From WHSW01 sp963767285 (GTDB taxonomy: Bacteria > Actinomycetota > Thermoleophilia > Solirubrobacterales > 70-9): a DNA stretch of 64,000 nt. Below the pieces are notes generated by a model. It searched no databases. It was not told where the DNA came from and saw only the letters and a list, made by a program, of their open reading frames with translations. A program made the position numbers and the translations under genes. Positions 1 through 10,166 of this stretch are shown here, piece after piece (positions within the stretch are counted from its first letter, which is position 1; each line of letters starts with the position of its first letter). The stretch is taken from NCBI GenBank assembly GCA_963767285.1, contig CAVYDJ010000004.1, positions 248,001 through 312,000 of the forward strand, given 5' to 3'.

Positions 1-44
1 TCAAGCGAGCAGGAATCCGCTCACGCCCGGCGTAGTCTCAGCTT

Positions 45-1397
45 GTGATCAAGGAGGAGGCGCTCGGCGAGCTCGCCGACGCCGTCATTGCGAGTGGTCT
101 GATCGAGCCCGGCATCGAGGCCGTGGTGATGGTCTCCGGCGGCGCCGACTCGGCCTGCGCCGCAGCGGGCCTGACCCGGGTCCTTGGGGCCGAGCGGGTC
201 CACGCCTCGCACGTCAACTACGGATTGCGCGCCGGCGCCGACGACGGGGAGGCGGCCGCCCGCCGGCTCTGCGCGGCGCTTCGCATCGATCTCCACGTCG
301 AGCGGCCGAAGCAACTTCCGGAAGGCAACCTCCAGGCGGCGGCGCGGACCGTCCGCTACGACGCCGCCAAGCGCCTGCGCGACCGCACCGGGGCGGCGGT
401 GATCGTGACCGGGCACACCCGCACCGACATCGCCGAGACCGCCCTCTACCGCCTCGCCTCCTCGCCCGGATCACGGGCGCTGCTCGGCTTGCCCCCGCGC
501 TCCGGACGCGTCGTCCGGCCGCTGCTCGGGGTCGGGCGCGAGCGCGTGCGCGAGCTTGCGACCGTGGCCGGGCTGCCGTTCGCAGACGACGAGACCAACG
601 CCGATCCGGCCTTCGCCCGCAACCGGATCCGGGCCGAGATCCTGCCCGTCCTGCGCGACGTCAACCCCGGGGCCGAGCCGAACATCGCCGAGACCCGCGC
701 GGAGCTCGCCGAGGAGGCGGCGCTGCTCGAACGCGTCGTCCTCGAGTCCCTCGCCGGCGCCGGCGCGGACGCGGCGGCGGTCGAGATTTCCGCCGCGGCG
801 CTGGCCGGTTGGGAGCCGGGCCTGCGACGACTGGCACTGCGCGCCCTCGCCGAGCGCGCCGCCGGGCGCCACGTTCCGCTCGGCCGCGGCCGAGCCGCGG
901 AGATCGAGCGGGTTGCGATGAAGCCCGAGGGCGGGACGATCGAGCTTGGGGCCGGCCTGATCTGCGTCTGCGAATCGGGATCGATCCGCTTCCTCGCCGC
1001 CGTAGCCGAGGCCGCGCCGGCCCCCGAGGCGGTGACGCTCGGGCTTCCCGGCCTGGTCCGGGTCGGTGACTGGGAGGTACGCGCCGAGCTTCATCCCGGC
1101 CCGGTCGAGCCCGCCGGTCCCGACCTGGCGACGCTCGACGCCGAGGCGCTCGCCGGGACGATCGAGGTCCGCACCTGGCGCAGCGGGGACCGGATCCGCC
1201 CGCTCGGGATGACCGGCACCAAGACGCTTCAGGACCTGTTCACCGACTCCGGCGTGCCGCGCTCGCGGCGGGGGACGCTGCCGATCGTCACCGTCGACGG
1301 CGAGATCGCGTGGGTGGCCGGGGTCGCGGTATCCGAGCGCTTCAAGCTGCACCCGCGGGCGGAGCGCGTGGCCGTGCTCACCGCTCGCTCCGTGTAG
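45..1397 (+). CDS. tilS: tRNA(Ile)-lysidine synthetase TilS
   Basis: ATP-dependent ligation of lysine to C34 of the CAU-anticodon tRNA-Ile, which changes its decoding from AUG to AUA. The PP-loop SGGADS is at residues 31-36. The C-terminal substrate-binding domain is recognisable from GDRIRPLG through KTLQDLF to SRRGTLPIV (about 378-420). At 450 aa it is a full-length two-domain TilS. The GTG start is supported by TAGTCT at 33-38, six bases upstream with no Shine-Dalgarno, which suggests a leaderless mRNA. It is followed by hpt and ftsH, the tilS-hpt-ftsH order conserved in Gram-positive bacteria. Confidence 0.96.
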   Translation: MIKEEALGELADAVIASGLIEPGIEAVVMVSGGADSACAAAGLTRVLGAERVHASHVNYGLRAGADDGEAAARRLCAALRIDLHVERPKQLPEGNLQAAARTVRYDAAKRLRDRTGAAVIVTGHTRTDIAETALYRLASSPGSRALLGLPPRSGRVVRPLLGVGRERVRELATVAGLPFADDETNADPAFARNRIRAEILPVLRDVNPGAEPNIAETRAELAEEAALLERVVLESLAGAGADAAAVEISAAALAGWEPGLRRLALRALAERAAGRHVPLGRGRAAEIERVAMKPEGGTIELGAGLICVCESGSIRFLAAVAEAAPAPEAVTLGLPGLVRVGDWEVRAELHPGPVEPAGPDLATLDAEALAGTIEVRTWRSGDRIRPLGMTGTKTLQDLFTDSGVPRSRRGTLPIVTVDGEIAWVAGVAVSERFKLHPRAERVAVLTARSV

Positions 1398-1414
1398 CAA
1401 CTAGCCTGCCCCGG

Positions 1415-1942
1415 GTGGACGACCCGAACATCGGCGAGGTCCTCGTCGGCGCCGAGGAGCTCCAGGCTCGCGTGGCGGAGCTCGGCGCCGAGATCAACCG
1501 CGACTACGCGGATCGCGATCTCGTCATGATCGGCGTGCTGAAGGGCGCGGTGCTGTTCCTCGCCGACCTGATGCGCGAGCTCGAGATCCCGTGCGAGGTC
1601 GACTTCATGGCGGTCTCCAGTTACGGCTCGGCGACCGACTCCTCGGGCGTGGTCAGGATCCTCAAGGACCTCGACGCCTCGATCGCCGGGCGGGACGTGC
1701 TGCTGGTCGAGGACATCGTCGATTCCGGGCTGACGCTGCACTATCTGCTGAAGAACCTGAGGGCGCGCGACCCGCGCTCGCTGGAGGTTTGCGCCCTGCT
1801 CACCAAGCCCGAACGCCGGCGCATCGACCTGCCGATCAGGTACGTCGGCTTCGAGATCCCGAACCGCTTTGCGATCGGCTATGGCCTCGACCACGGCCAG
1901 CGTTACCGCAACCTGCGTTACGTAGCTGCATTGCAGGAGTGA
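1415..1942 (+). CDS. hpt: Hypoxanthine phosphoribosyltransferase
   Basis: Purine salvage enzyme converting hypoxanthine or guanine plus PRPP to IMP or GMP. The PRPP-binding loop VEDIVDSG lies near residues 98-105. At 175 aa it matches the family. The reading frame stays open upstream into tilS, but the GTG at 1415 gives the normal N-terminus and has TAGCCT at 1402-1407 exactly seven bases upstream, so it probably has its own leaderless promoter just after the tilS stop. Hpt lies beside TilS and FtsH in many Gram-positive bacteria. Confidence 0.95.
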   Translation: MDDPNIGEVLVGAEELQARVAELGAEINRDYADRDLVMIGVLKGAVLFLADLMRELEIPCEVDFMAVSSYGSATDSSGVVRILKDLDASIAGRDVLLVEDIVDSGLTLHYLLKNLRARDPRSLEVCALLTKPERRRIDLPIRYVGFEIPNRFAIGYGLDHGQRYRNLRYVAALQE

Positions 1943-2018
1943 AAAGGTCGAAAAACCGCCTAATTACCCCTGGTACGCTGATCTGAGTACCGGCCGAGGC
2001 CGAAACACCATTTAGACC

Positions 2019-3998
<1,980 letters not shown>

Positions 3999-4047
3999 TC
4001 GGCAGCGCTAGAGCGTCCGGGCCGGAACCGGACCGCGCCGCTACTAG

Positions 4048-4641
4048 TCACACGTCCTCGGCCAGCGCGGAGCGGAGCAGCATGCGCGCGGTCCAACGCA
4101 TCTGCTCCGCTGCGGCCTCGGACGAGAGGCCGGCGATGTCGGTGAGCCAGACAAGCGCCTCGATGCCGATCGGGGTTGCGATCGCGATCACGAGGCGCTC
4201 GACCTCCGGCTCGGGGAGCTCGCCCCGCAGCGGTTCGAGTGCCTCCGCGACCCACTTGATGCGCCGACCCTTGCGAAAAGGAAGGTCTCCGTGATCGGGT
4301 TCGAGCGACACCCTCAGCATCGCGCGCAGTTCCGGCTCGTACTCGAGAACCGTGCGCACGATCGAGCCAACGACCAGATCGAGCCGAGCCTCGACGTCCC
4401 TCGGCGGATCCTCGCCGAGCAGCGACTCCTCGGTGATCGCAGGATTGGTCGCCTCGATCAGCGCCCGCTCGTTCGGGAAGTAGCGGTACGCGGTCGCGCG
4501 CGAAACCGATGCGGCGGCCGCGGCCTCAGGGACGGTCGGGGTGACGCCTTCGGCGAGCAGCCGCCGCGCCGCCGCGATCAGCGCGTCGCGGGTGCGCGCC
4601 TTCTGATTCGCGCGCCCGGTTTCCAGATATGAGACACTCAT
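4048..4641 (-). CDS. TetR/AcrR family transcriptional regulator
   Basis: Putative ligand-responsive repressor. The N-terminal helix-turn-helix (about residues 13-58) has the pattern TRDALIAAARRLLAEG followed by SVSRATAYRYFPNERAL, typical of TetR proteins. The C-terminal half is a helical ligand/dimer domain with no recognisable specificity. Two in-frame ATGs exist, at 4647 and 4641. The second is chosen because TATCAT (bottom strand of 4649-4654) sits seven bases upstream, as at many other genes here. It is divergent from the cupin gene, and a perfect ATGAG-ACA-CTCAT dyad lies over its start. It probably represses itself and the cupin gene (inference). Confidence 0.85.
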   Translation of the reverse strand: MSVSYLETGRANQKARTRDALIAAARRLLAEGVTPTVPEAAAAASVSRATAYRYFPNERALIEATNPAITEESLLGEDPPRDVEARLDLVVGSIVRTVLEYEPELRAMLRVSLEPDHGDLPFRKGRRIKWVAEALEPLRGELPEPEVERLVIAIATPIGIEALVWLTDIAGLSSEAAAEQMRWTARMLLRSALAEDV

Positions 4642-4654
4642 ACTCATTATGATA
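4629..4654. promoter_or_regulatory. Divergent TetR/cupin control region with two small dyads
   Basis: The sequence holds the perfect inverted repeat ATGAG-ACA-CTCAT (4629-4641) and the smaller TCAT-T-ATGA (4644-4652). The second overlaps TATGAT (4648-4653), a good -10 for the rightward cupin gene, and the bottom-strand TATCAT of the regulator. A repressor bound here would cover both promoters. Operator status is inferred from position and symmetry. Confidence 0.45.
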
Positions 4655-4692
4655 CAGTCATCTTACGACAAGTCTACGACGGAGGTTTGGGG

Positions 4693-5196
4693 ATGAGTGA
4701 CGTGAAGCCAATCGTTGCCGGTGCGGAGGACGGAGAGCACCTCTGGTACGACGGCGGGCTGCTGACCTTCAAGGCGACCGGCGAGCAGACCGGGGGGTCG
4801 CTGCTGCTGTTCGAGGTGCTCATGCCGCGGGGCAAGGCGACGCCGATGGGCACCCACGAGACGACCGAGACGATGCGCGTTCTCGAGGGCCGGATCCGGA
4901 TGCACATCGATGGCGCCGAGTATCCCGGCGAGCCGGGGGGCGTCTTCATGATCCCCCCGGATACGCCGCACGCGTTCGTGGTCGATTCCGAGACGGTGCG
5001 CCTGCTGGTTGCGTTCACCCCGGCCGACGCCGCGTCGGAGACCTTCTTCAGGCTCGCGGGCGAGCCCGCGGAGGCGCCGGCGCTGCCGCCGAGCGGCCGC
5101 GGGTTCGACCCCGAGCGCATGCGCGAGGCGGCCGAGCGCTCGGGCATGAAGCTCATCGGCCCGCCTCCCTTCGAGCTCATCCCTGAGCGCGCGTGA
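4693..5196 (+). CDS. Cupin-domain protein
   Basis: Single-domain cupin of 167 aa. Cupin motif 1 shows THETTETMRVLEG with a metal-type His and Glu (about residues 54-66). Motif 2 is PGGVFMIPPDTPHAFVV (about 78-95). The fold resembles the N-terminal half of quercetin 2,3-dioxygenase-type proteins, but substrate and catalytic status cannot be read. The ATG at 4693 is preferred over the in-frame TTG at 4687 because GGAGG (4681-4685) lies seven bases before it. It is divergent from a TetR regulator that probably controls it, so a role in detoxifying or sensing a small aromatic compound is possible but unproven. Confidence 0.8.
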   Translation: MSDVKPIVAGAEDGEHLWYDGGLLTFKATGEQTGGSLLLFEVLMPRGKATPMGTHETTETMRVLEGRIRMHIDGAEYPGEPGGVFMIPPDTPHAFVVDSETVRLLVAFTPADAASETFFRLAGEPAEAPALPPSGRGFDPERMREAAERSGMKLIGPPPFELIPERA

Positions 5197-5285
5197 GCTA
5201 ATTGCCTTCGGGTCACGGGCCAGGCCCGGTACTGAGCCGCTAGATTTCTCCGCCGACAGAAACACCTCGTATGGAAAGGATTCAC

Positions 5286-5645
5286 ATGGAGAAGCGAGCA
5301 GGGGGAATGGGCGGAATTCGCGTCGGCTTGATCGCCGCGATCGTCGCCGTTTCGTGCTTTGGCGTCGCCGCGACGGCGATCGCCAACAACCTCGACCGGC
5401 GGACCGCGACCAGCGTCGCCAAGGACGTCGCCAAGGACGAGTGCCAGGCGACCCAGGGCTGCACCGACTATTTCGTCCGCGACCTGCACCGGGTCAGCCG
5501 TCACAAGGCGATCGGCAAGATCATCGCCCAGGGCGCGCGACAGGGTGTCCGCTTCGAGTGCACGCGTCAGATCGTGATCAAGCTCGATCACATCACCGGC
5601 GAGCTGCTCTACGGGACCTCGCAGCGGCGCTGCGCGGCGCTCTAA
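5286..5645 (+). CDS. Small exported protein of unknown function
   Basis: A 119-aa protein with an N-terminal charged stretch and a hydrophobic segment (about residues 13-33, RVGLIAAIVAVSCFG followed by VAATAIANN), read as a signal peptide or signal anchor. The mature part holds four Cys residues (ECQATQGC, FECTRQ and near the C-terminus RRCAAL), so disulphides are likely. The ATG at 5286 has AAAGGA at 5275-5280; the upstream ATG at 5271 lacks a ribosome site. I do not recognise the family. Confidence 0.72.
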   Translation: MEKRAGGMGGIRVGLIAAIVAVSCFGVAATAIANNLDRRTATSVAKDVAKDECQATQGCTDYFVRDLHRVSRHKAIGKIIAQGARQGVRFECTRQIVIKLDHITGELLYGTSQRRCAAL

Positions 5646-5669
5646 GCGCGTCGAGGGAATCGTTCGCGG

Positions 5670-5697
5670 GAAGGGCGGGCCGGCCGGCCCGCCCTTC
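5670..5697. terminator. 28-bp perfect palindrome, probable hairpin terminator
   Basis: GAAGGGCGGGCCGG and its exact complement meet without a spacer, giving a very stable GC hairpin 25 bases past the stop of the small exported protein and just before folP. There is no T tract after it, so classical Rho-independent termination is uncertain. Confidence 0.5.
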
Positions 5698-5725
5698 GCG
5701 CGTTCAGGCCCGTGATACTCAGCCG

Positions 5726-6535
5726 GTGACGGGCTCGAGACCGCGGCTGATGGGGGTCGTGAACGTGACCCCCGATTCGTTCTCTGACGGCGGCCTCTTC
5801 CTCGACCCCGAGCGGGCTATTGCGCACGGCCGCGCGCTTGCCGCCGACGGGGCCGACCTGCTCGACATCGGCGGCGAGTCGACCCGCCCGGGGGCCGAGG
5901 CCGTGACCGCCGAGGTCGAGGTTGAACGGACGGCGCCCGTGGTCGAGGCGCTCGCCGGTGCGGACGGCGCGGGAATCGGCGTCTCGATCGACACGTCGAA
6001 GGTCGCGGTTGCCGCCGCGGCGCTCGACCGGGGCGCCGCGATCGTCAACGACGTCACCGCCCTGCGCGGCGACCCGGATCTGGCCGGGCTCTGCGCCGAG
6101 CGCGACTGCGAGGTGGTGCTGATGCACATGCAGGGCAGCCCGCGGACCATGCAGGCCGACCCGCGATACGTCGACGTCGTCGACGACGTCCGGGCATTCC
6201 TCGCCGAGCGGATCGAGGCGGCGATCGCGGCGGGAATCGGCGAGGACCGGATCTGGGTCGACCCGGGGATCGGGTTCGGGAAGACCCTCGAGCACAACCT
6301 CGAGCTCCTGCGGCGCCTTGGCGAGCTCGCGGAGCTCGGGCGTCCGATCGTGATCGGCACGTCGCGCAAGCGCTTTCTGGGCGCGATCACGGGCCGGGAG
6401 GTCGGCGACCGGCTCGGAGGGACGATCGCCTCGAACGCGCTCGCGCTCGCCGCCGGCGCGGATGTCTTCCGCGTCCACGACGTCGCCGCGGCGCGCCAGG
6501 CGCTCGACGTGGCGAGTGTGATCCTCGAGCGTTAG
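5726..6535 (+). CDS. folP: Dihydropteroate synthase
   Basis: Condenses 6-hydroxymethyl-dihydropterin pyrophosphate with p-aminobenzoate to dihydropteroate, the sulfonamide target of folate synthesis. Both signatures are present: MGVVNVTPDSFSDGG at about residues 9-23 and GGESTRPGA near 48-56. At 269 aa it is full length. The frame is open far upstream, but the GTG at 5726 gives the family N-terminus and has GATACT six bases upstream (5714-5719). It is followed closely by folB and folK, making a compact folate operon. No folE lies in the window. Confidence 0.95.
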   Translation: MTGSRPRLMGVVNVTPDSFSDGGLFLDPERAIAHGRALAADGADLLDIGGESTRPGAEAVTAEVEVERTAPVVEALAGADGAGIGVSIDTSKVAVAAAALDRGAAIVNDVTALRGDPDLAGLCAERDCEVVLMHMQGSPRTMQADPRYVDVVDDVRAFLAERIEAAIAAGIGEDRIWVDPGIGFGKTLEHNLELLRRLGELAELGRPIVIGTSRKRFLGAITGREVGDRLGGTIASNALALAAGADVFRVHDVAAARQALDVASVILER

Positions 6536-6547
6536 CGTTAGCGGCGC

Positions 6548-6979
6548 ATGGAAGCCCACGGCAACGGATCCGAGTCCAGCGTCCAGGTCGAGCTCCGGGG
6601 CCTCTCGATCTACACGCACCACGGCGTCTCGGACGCCGAGCAGGAGGTCGGCCAGCGGCTGGTGATCGACGTCTCCTTCGACGTCCCCGACTGCGACGCG
6701 GTGCTCACCGACCGGCTCGAGGACACGATCGACTATGCCGAGGTCGCCGACATCGTCGCCCTGGCCGCGACCGAGCGCAGCTACCGGACGCTGGAGCGCC
6801 TGGCGAGCGTGATCGGCGAGCGGCTGATGGAGCGGTTCGGCTCTGACCTGGTGCGGGTGCGCGCGGCGAAGCCCGAGCCGCCGATCCCGCTCGCGATCGA
6901 GGAGGTCGCAGTCGAGGTCTCACGCGAGCGCGCGGTCCCCGACCTCGACGAGGAGGACGAGCCCGGGGACGTCGCTTGA
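6548..6979 (+). CDS. folB: Dihydroneopterin aldolase
   Basis: Converts 7,8-dihydroneopterin to 6-hydroxymethyl-7,8-dihydropterin plus glycolaldehyde, the step before FolK. Family patterns seen are GLSIYTHHGVSDAEQEVGQ near residues 18-36, a central DTIDYAEVADIV, and KPEPPIP late in the chain. At 143 aa it has a charged C-terminal extension beyond the usual 120 or so. It lies 12 bases after folP and its TGA overlaps the TTG start of folK, so translation is probably coupled. Confidence 0.92.
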   Translation: MEAHGNGSESSVQVELRGLSIYTHHGVSDAEQEVGQRLVIDVSFDVPDCDAVLTDRLEDTIDYAEVADIVALAATERSYRTLERLASVIGERLMERFGSDLVRVRAAKPEPPIPLAIEEVAVEVSRERAVPDLDEEDEPGDVA

Positions 6980-7518
6980 AGGGCGGCTACCTGGGCCTGG
7001 GCTCGAACGTCGGCGACCGCCTCGCCCATCTGCGTGCGGCCGTGGCGCTGCTGCCCGAGCACGGGGTGGACGTGACCGCGGCCTCGTCGGTCTACGAGAC
7101 CGAGCCGGTCGGCGAGATCCTCGACCAGCCGGACTTCCTCAACGCGGCGGTCCGGATCGAGACCGAGCTCGGGCCCGATGAGTTGCTCGACGCGTGCAAG
7201 GCGATCGAGGTCGAGCAGGGAAGGATGTTCGGCGGCCCGAGGCACGGGCCGAGGCCGCTGGATGTGGACCTGCTGCTGATCGACGGAGTGGAGCTCGAGA
7301 GCGAGCGGCTGACGTTGCCGCATCGGGAGGTGACCTCGAGGCGGTTCGTGCTGCTCCCCTTGCTGGAGCTCGAGCCCGGGTTGCGATTGCCCGATGGGAC
7401 TCAGCTGAGCGAGGCGTTGGAGAGTCTGGGTAGGGGGGAGCGTGTGGAGAAGGTCGGGCCGCTGCGCAACGGCTCGAGCCACGCCGGCGGCAGCACCGGC
7501 GGCGCGTCGCCCGGGTAG
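6976..7518 (+). CDS. folK: 6-hydroxymethyl-dihydropterin pyrophosphokinase
   Basis: Transfers pyrophosphate from ATP to 6-hydroxymethyl-dihydropterin to make the FolP substrate. Recognised from GYLGLGSNVGDR at the N-terminus, SSVYETEPVG near 37-46 and the signature PRHGPRPLDVDLLL near 89-102, whose two Asp residues bind magnesium. The TTG start overlaps the folB stop (TTGA). The conserved domain ends near residue 160; the last 20 or so residues are Gly/Ser-rich and run antisense through the 3' end of the convergent GST-like gene, giving a 118-bp overlap. Confidence 0.93.
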   Translation: MKGGYLGLGSNVGDRLAHLRAAVALLPEHGVDVTAASSVYETEPVGEILDQPDFLNAAVRIETELGPDELLDACKAIEVEQGRMFGGPRHGPRPLDVDLLLIDGVELESERLTLPHREVTSRRFVLLPLLELEPGLRLPDGTQLSEALESLGRGERVEKVGPLRNGSSHAGGSTGGASPG

Positions 7519-8198
7519 TCGGGCACGAGCCGCATCGTCAGTTCGCCCGCCGGGCGGGAGGCGATCGCCTCGCGGAGGTCCTGAAGCGTCAGCAGCAGGC
7601 GGACGCTGGTCGTGATCTGCAGGTCGGCGGCGTTGGGCTGCTCGCCGCCGAGCACGCGCTCCGCGATCCAGTCGTCGATGCGTTGCAGCATGCCCGGGAG
7701 TGCGGCGAGGTCCTCACGGACCTTCTCGTCGGTGGCCTCGTTGATCCGCACCTCCATCGCGACGATCGGGGCCGCCGTCTTCACGGCCAGGCCGATCGGA
7801 ATGCCCAGACGGGCTCCCTCGGAGTAGCTCGCCAGCGGCGCCCGGTCGCGCTTCAGCGCATTCCAGAGGATCCGGCGAGAGGCGTTCTGCAGCGTCGTCT
7901 CCCCCCAGGCCTCGGCCTGTTCGACCGCAGCCCGCGCGTCGGGCTCGGCGGGGTAGAGGGGCGGCTCCGGCTGCACGCGGTCGAGCTCCTTGGCGATCTC
8001 TCGCGAACCGGTGATCTTGCGATCCCCGATCCTCAGCGCCGGGATCGTGACGCCGGGGAAGCCCATCGCGCGCAGGACGCCCCGGGAGATCACCGGCATC
8101 AGATCGACCCGCTTGTACGGGATCCCCTTGATCTCCAGCATGCGCATCACCGTGCGCGAGGGGTGGGAGCCGGGGATCACGTAGAGCTTGGCCTCCAC
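7401..8198 (-). CDS. Glutathione S-transferase-like protein
   Basis: A 265-aa protein with an N-terminal thioredoxin-fold GST domain (about residues 1-80: YVIPGSHPSRTVMRMLEIKG, then PALRIGDRKITGSREIAKEL, which holds the usual cis-Pro and Ser) and an all-helical C-terminal half (about 95-230). Most actinobacteria lack glutathione, so substrate and thiol partner are unknown. The GTG at 8198 is supported by TAGGAT on the bottom strand (8205-8210), six bases upstream. The last 25 or so residues lie antisense to the end of folK and are probably a dispensable tail. Divergent from coaX. Confidence 0.82.
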   Translation of the reverse strand: MEAKLYVIPGSHPSRTVMRMLEIKGIPYKRVDLMPVISRGVLRAMGFPGVTIPALRIGDRKITGSREIAKELDRVQPEPPLYPAEPDARAAVEQAEAWGETTLQNASRRILWNALKRDRAPLASYSEGARLGIPIGLAVKTAAPIVAMEVRINEATDEKVREDLAALPGMLQRIDDWIAERVLGGEQPNAADLQITTSVRLLLTLQDLREAIASRPAGELTMRLVPDYPGDAPPVLPPAWLEPLRSGPTFSTRSPLPRLSNASLS

Positions 8199-8274
8199 GA
8201 GCGCATCCTAAGTGCAAGCCGCCCGAATCCTCCGCGTCGCGTCCGGTTCGGCCGGGTTTGCTGATAATCCGTGG

Positions 8275-9039
8275 ATGCTCCTTGCGATCGACGTCGGCAA
8301 CACGCAGACGCACCTGGGCGCCTTCAAGGGCGACGACCTGGTCGAGCATTGGCGCTTTCGGACCGTCTCCGGCGCGACGGGCGACGAGATCGCCGAGCGC
8401 GTCGCGGGCCTACTCTCGCTGAGCGGGATCGAGCGGAGTGCGGTCGATGCGATCTGCGTCTCCTCGGTCGTGCCTCCGCTCGGCGGCCAGTACGAGGCGA
8501 TGGCGGCGCGCTACTTCGACGCCGCCTGTCTGTCGATCGGCCCGGGAGTGAAGACCGGGATGGCCATCCTGATCGACAACCCCTACGAGGTGGGCGCCGA
8601 CCGGCTCGTCAACGCCGTCGCGGCCTATGACCGCTTCCGATCGTCCTGCCTGGTCGTCGACTTCGGCACGGGGATCAACTGTGACGCGGTCTCCGCCGGC
8701 GGCGAGTACCTCGGCGGCGCGATCGCCCCCGGGGTGGAGATCTCCCTCACGGCGCTGACCGAGCGCGGTGCCCGGATCGGGCGGATCGAGCTCGACGAGC
8801 CCGAGGACGCAATCGGCAAGTCGACGCGCGCCGCGATCCAGTCGGGGGTGATCTTCGGCTACGCCGGGATGATCGACGGCCTGACGCGGCGGATGGTCGA
8901 GGAGCTCGGCGACGACCCGGCGGTGATCGCCACCGGTGGCCTCGCCAACGTGATCGTCCCCTTCTGCGAGACGATCGACGAGGTCGACGACCTCCTCACC
9001 CTGACCGGGCTGCGGCTGATCTGGGAGCTGAATTCGTGA
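8275..9039 (+). CDS. coaX: Type III pantothenate kinase
   Basis: First step of coenzyme A synthesis: phosphorylates pantothenate, in a form insensitive to CoA feedback. It has the ASKHA-fold phosphate-1 motif DVGNTQTHLG at residues 6-15, the GADR motif and VDFGTGINCDAVS near 124-136. At 254 aa it is normal. The frame opens at 8212, but the ATG at 8275 gives the family start and has GATAAT (8263-8268) six bases before it. The stop overlaps the dusB start (GTGA). Confidence 0.94.
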   Translation: MLLAIDVGNTQTHLGAFKGDDLVEHWRFRTVSGATGDEIAERVAGLLSLSGIERSAVDAICVSSVVPPLGGQYEAMAARYFDAACLSIGPGVKTGMAILIDNPYEVGADRLVNAVAAYDRFRSSCLVVDFGTGINCDAVSAGGEYLGGAIAPGVEISLTALTERGARIGRIELDEPEDAIGKSTRAAIQSGVIFGYAGMIDGLTRRMVEELGDDPAVIATGGLANVIVPFCETIDEVDDLLTLTGLRLIWELNS

Positions 9040-10070
9040 CGCAACCCTCGCTGACCACGCCGTTCCGGATCGCCGACGTCGAAATCCCCAACCGCGTCCT
9101 GCTCGCGCCGCTGGCCGGGATCGGCAACTGGTTCGTGCGCCTGCAGGCGCACCGCCACGGCGCCGGGCTGGCGGTCTCCGAGATGGTCTCGAGCTTCGCG
9201 ATCGCCCACCGCAACCGTCGCACCGTCGAGGAGATGCTGCGCGTCCACCCCGACGAGGGGCCGATCTCGATCCAGCTGTTCGGCGCCGATCCCGACGTGA
9301 TGCGCGAGGCTGCGGCCGTCGCGGCGGCGGCCGGGCCGGCGCTGATCGACCTCAACATGGGCTGCCCGGTGCCGAAGGTGCTGAAGACCGGCGCCGGCGC
9401 AGCGCTGATCGCCGACCAGGACCTGGCGGTCGCCGTCGCCCGCGCCGCGCGGGAGGGCTCGGGGCTGCCCGTGACGGTGAAGGTGCGCTCCGGGATCGAG
9501 CCCGGCGACCGCTCGGGGTTCGAGCTGGCCCGGCGGCTGGTCGCCGACGCCGGCATCGCCGCGGTCGCCCTGCACCCGCGGCCCGCGAAGCAGTTTCATC
9601 GCGGGCGGCCCGATTACGCGCTGGTGCGCGAGCTCGGCGAGGCGCTCGACCGCGACGGCAATCGCGTTCCGGTGATCGTCTCGGGCGGGCTGCGCACCGC
9701 TGCGCAGGCACGACGGGCATACGAGGAGTCGGGTGCCGACGCGGTGATGATCGCCCGGGGCTCGCTCGGCAACCCGTGGATCTTCGACCAGCTCGTCGGG
9801 GGGACCGACGCCGAGCCCGGCGCGGACGAGATCGAGGGGGAGCTGCGCTGGATCCTCGACCGGGCCGCCGAGCACTGGGGCGAGGAGCGCGCGGCGCGCA
9901 ACCTGCGCAAGTTCTACCCCTGGTACGTCGAGCGGCTCGGCTACGAGGGGGCCGACGCGGACCGCTTCCAGCGCACGGAGAGCCTCGACGAGGTGCGCGA
10001 ACTGCTCGCGAAGGGCCCGCCTGCAGGCGTGGATGCAGCGATTTCTGGCCGCCTGAACGCGTCGCTATAA
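9036..10070 (+). CDS. dusB: tRNA-dihydrouridine synthase DusB-like
   Basis: FMN-dependent reduction of uridines in the tRNA D-loop. N-terminal TIM barrel with APLAGIGN near residues 22-29, the catalytic-Cys motif LNMGCPVPKVLKTGAGAAL near 107-125, KVRSGIE near 149, and the FMN-phosphate site SGGLRTAAQAR and MIARGSLGNPWIF near 210-240. The C-terminal helical domain binds tRNA. 344 aa. GTG start inside the coaX stop. Its last codons contain a TATAAT that probably drives greA. Confidence 0.93.
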   Translation: MTQPSLTTPFRIADVEIPNRVLLAPLAGIGNWFVRLQAHRHGAGLAVSEMVSSFAIAHRNRRTVEEMLRVHPDEGPISIQLFGADPDVMREAAAVAAAAGPALIDLNMGCPVPKVLKTGAGAALIADQDLAVAVARAAREGSGLPVTVKVRSGIEPGDRSGFELARRLVADAGIAAVALHPRPAKQFHRGRPDYALVRELGEALDRDGNRVPVIVSGGLRTAAQARRAYEESGADAVMIARGSLGNPWIFDQLVGGTDAEPGADEIEGELRWILDRAAEHWGEERAARNLRKFYPWYVERLGYEGADADRFQRTESLDEVRELLAKGPPAGVDAAISGRLNASL

Positions 10071-10071
10071 T
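10043..10071 (+). promoter_or_regulatory. Probable greA promoter
   Basis: A perfect TATAAT (10066-10071) overlaps the dusB stop codon. TTCTGG lies 17 bases upstream at 10043-10048, a weak -35. Transcription would begin near 10078 and give a leader of about 90 nt before the greA GTG. Confidence 0.6.
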
Positions 10072-10166
10072 CACGCGCCGCTGCCCGGCGCCTGGACGCG
10101 TTTCGGGCCTTTCTATGCCGGGAGCCCTGTCGTTACGGCAGGGGATACGAGGGAAGAGGACACGCT

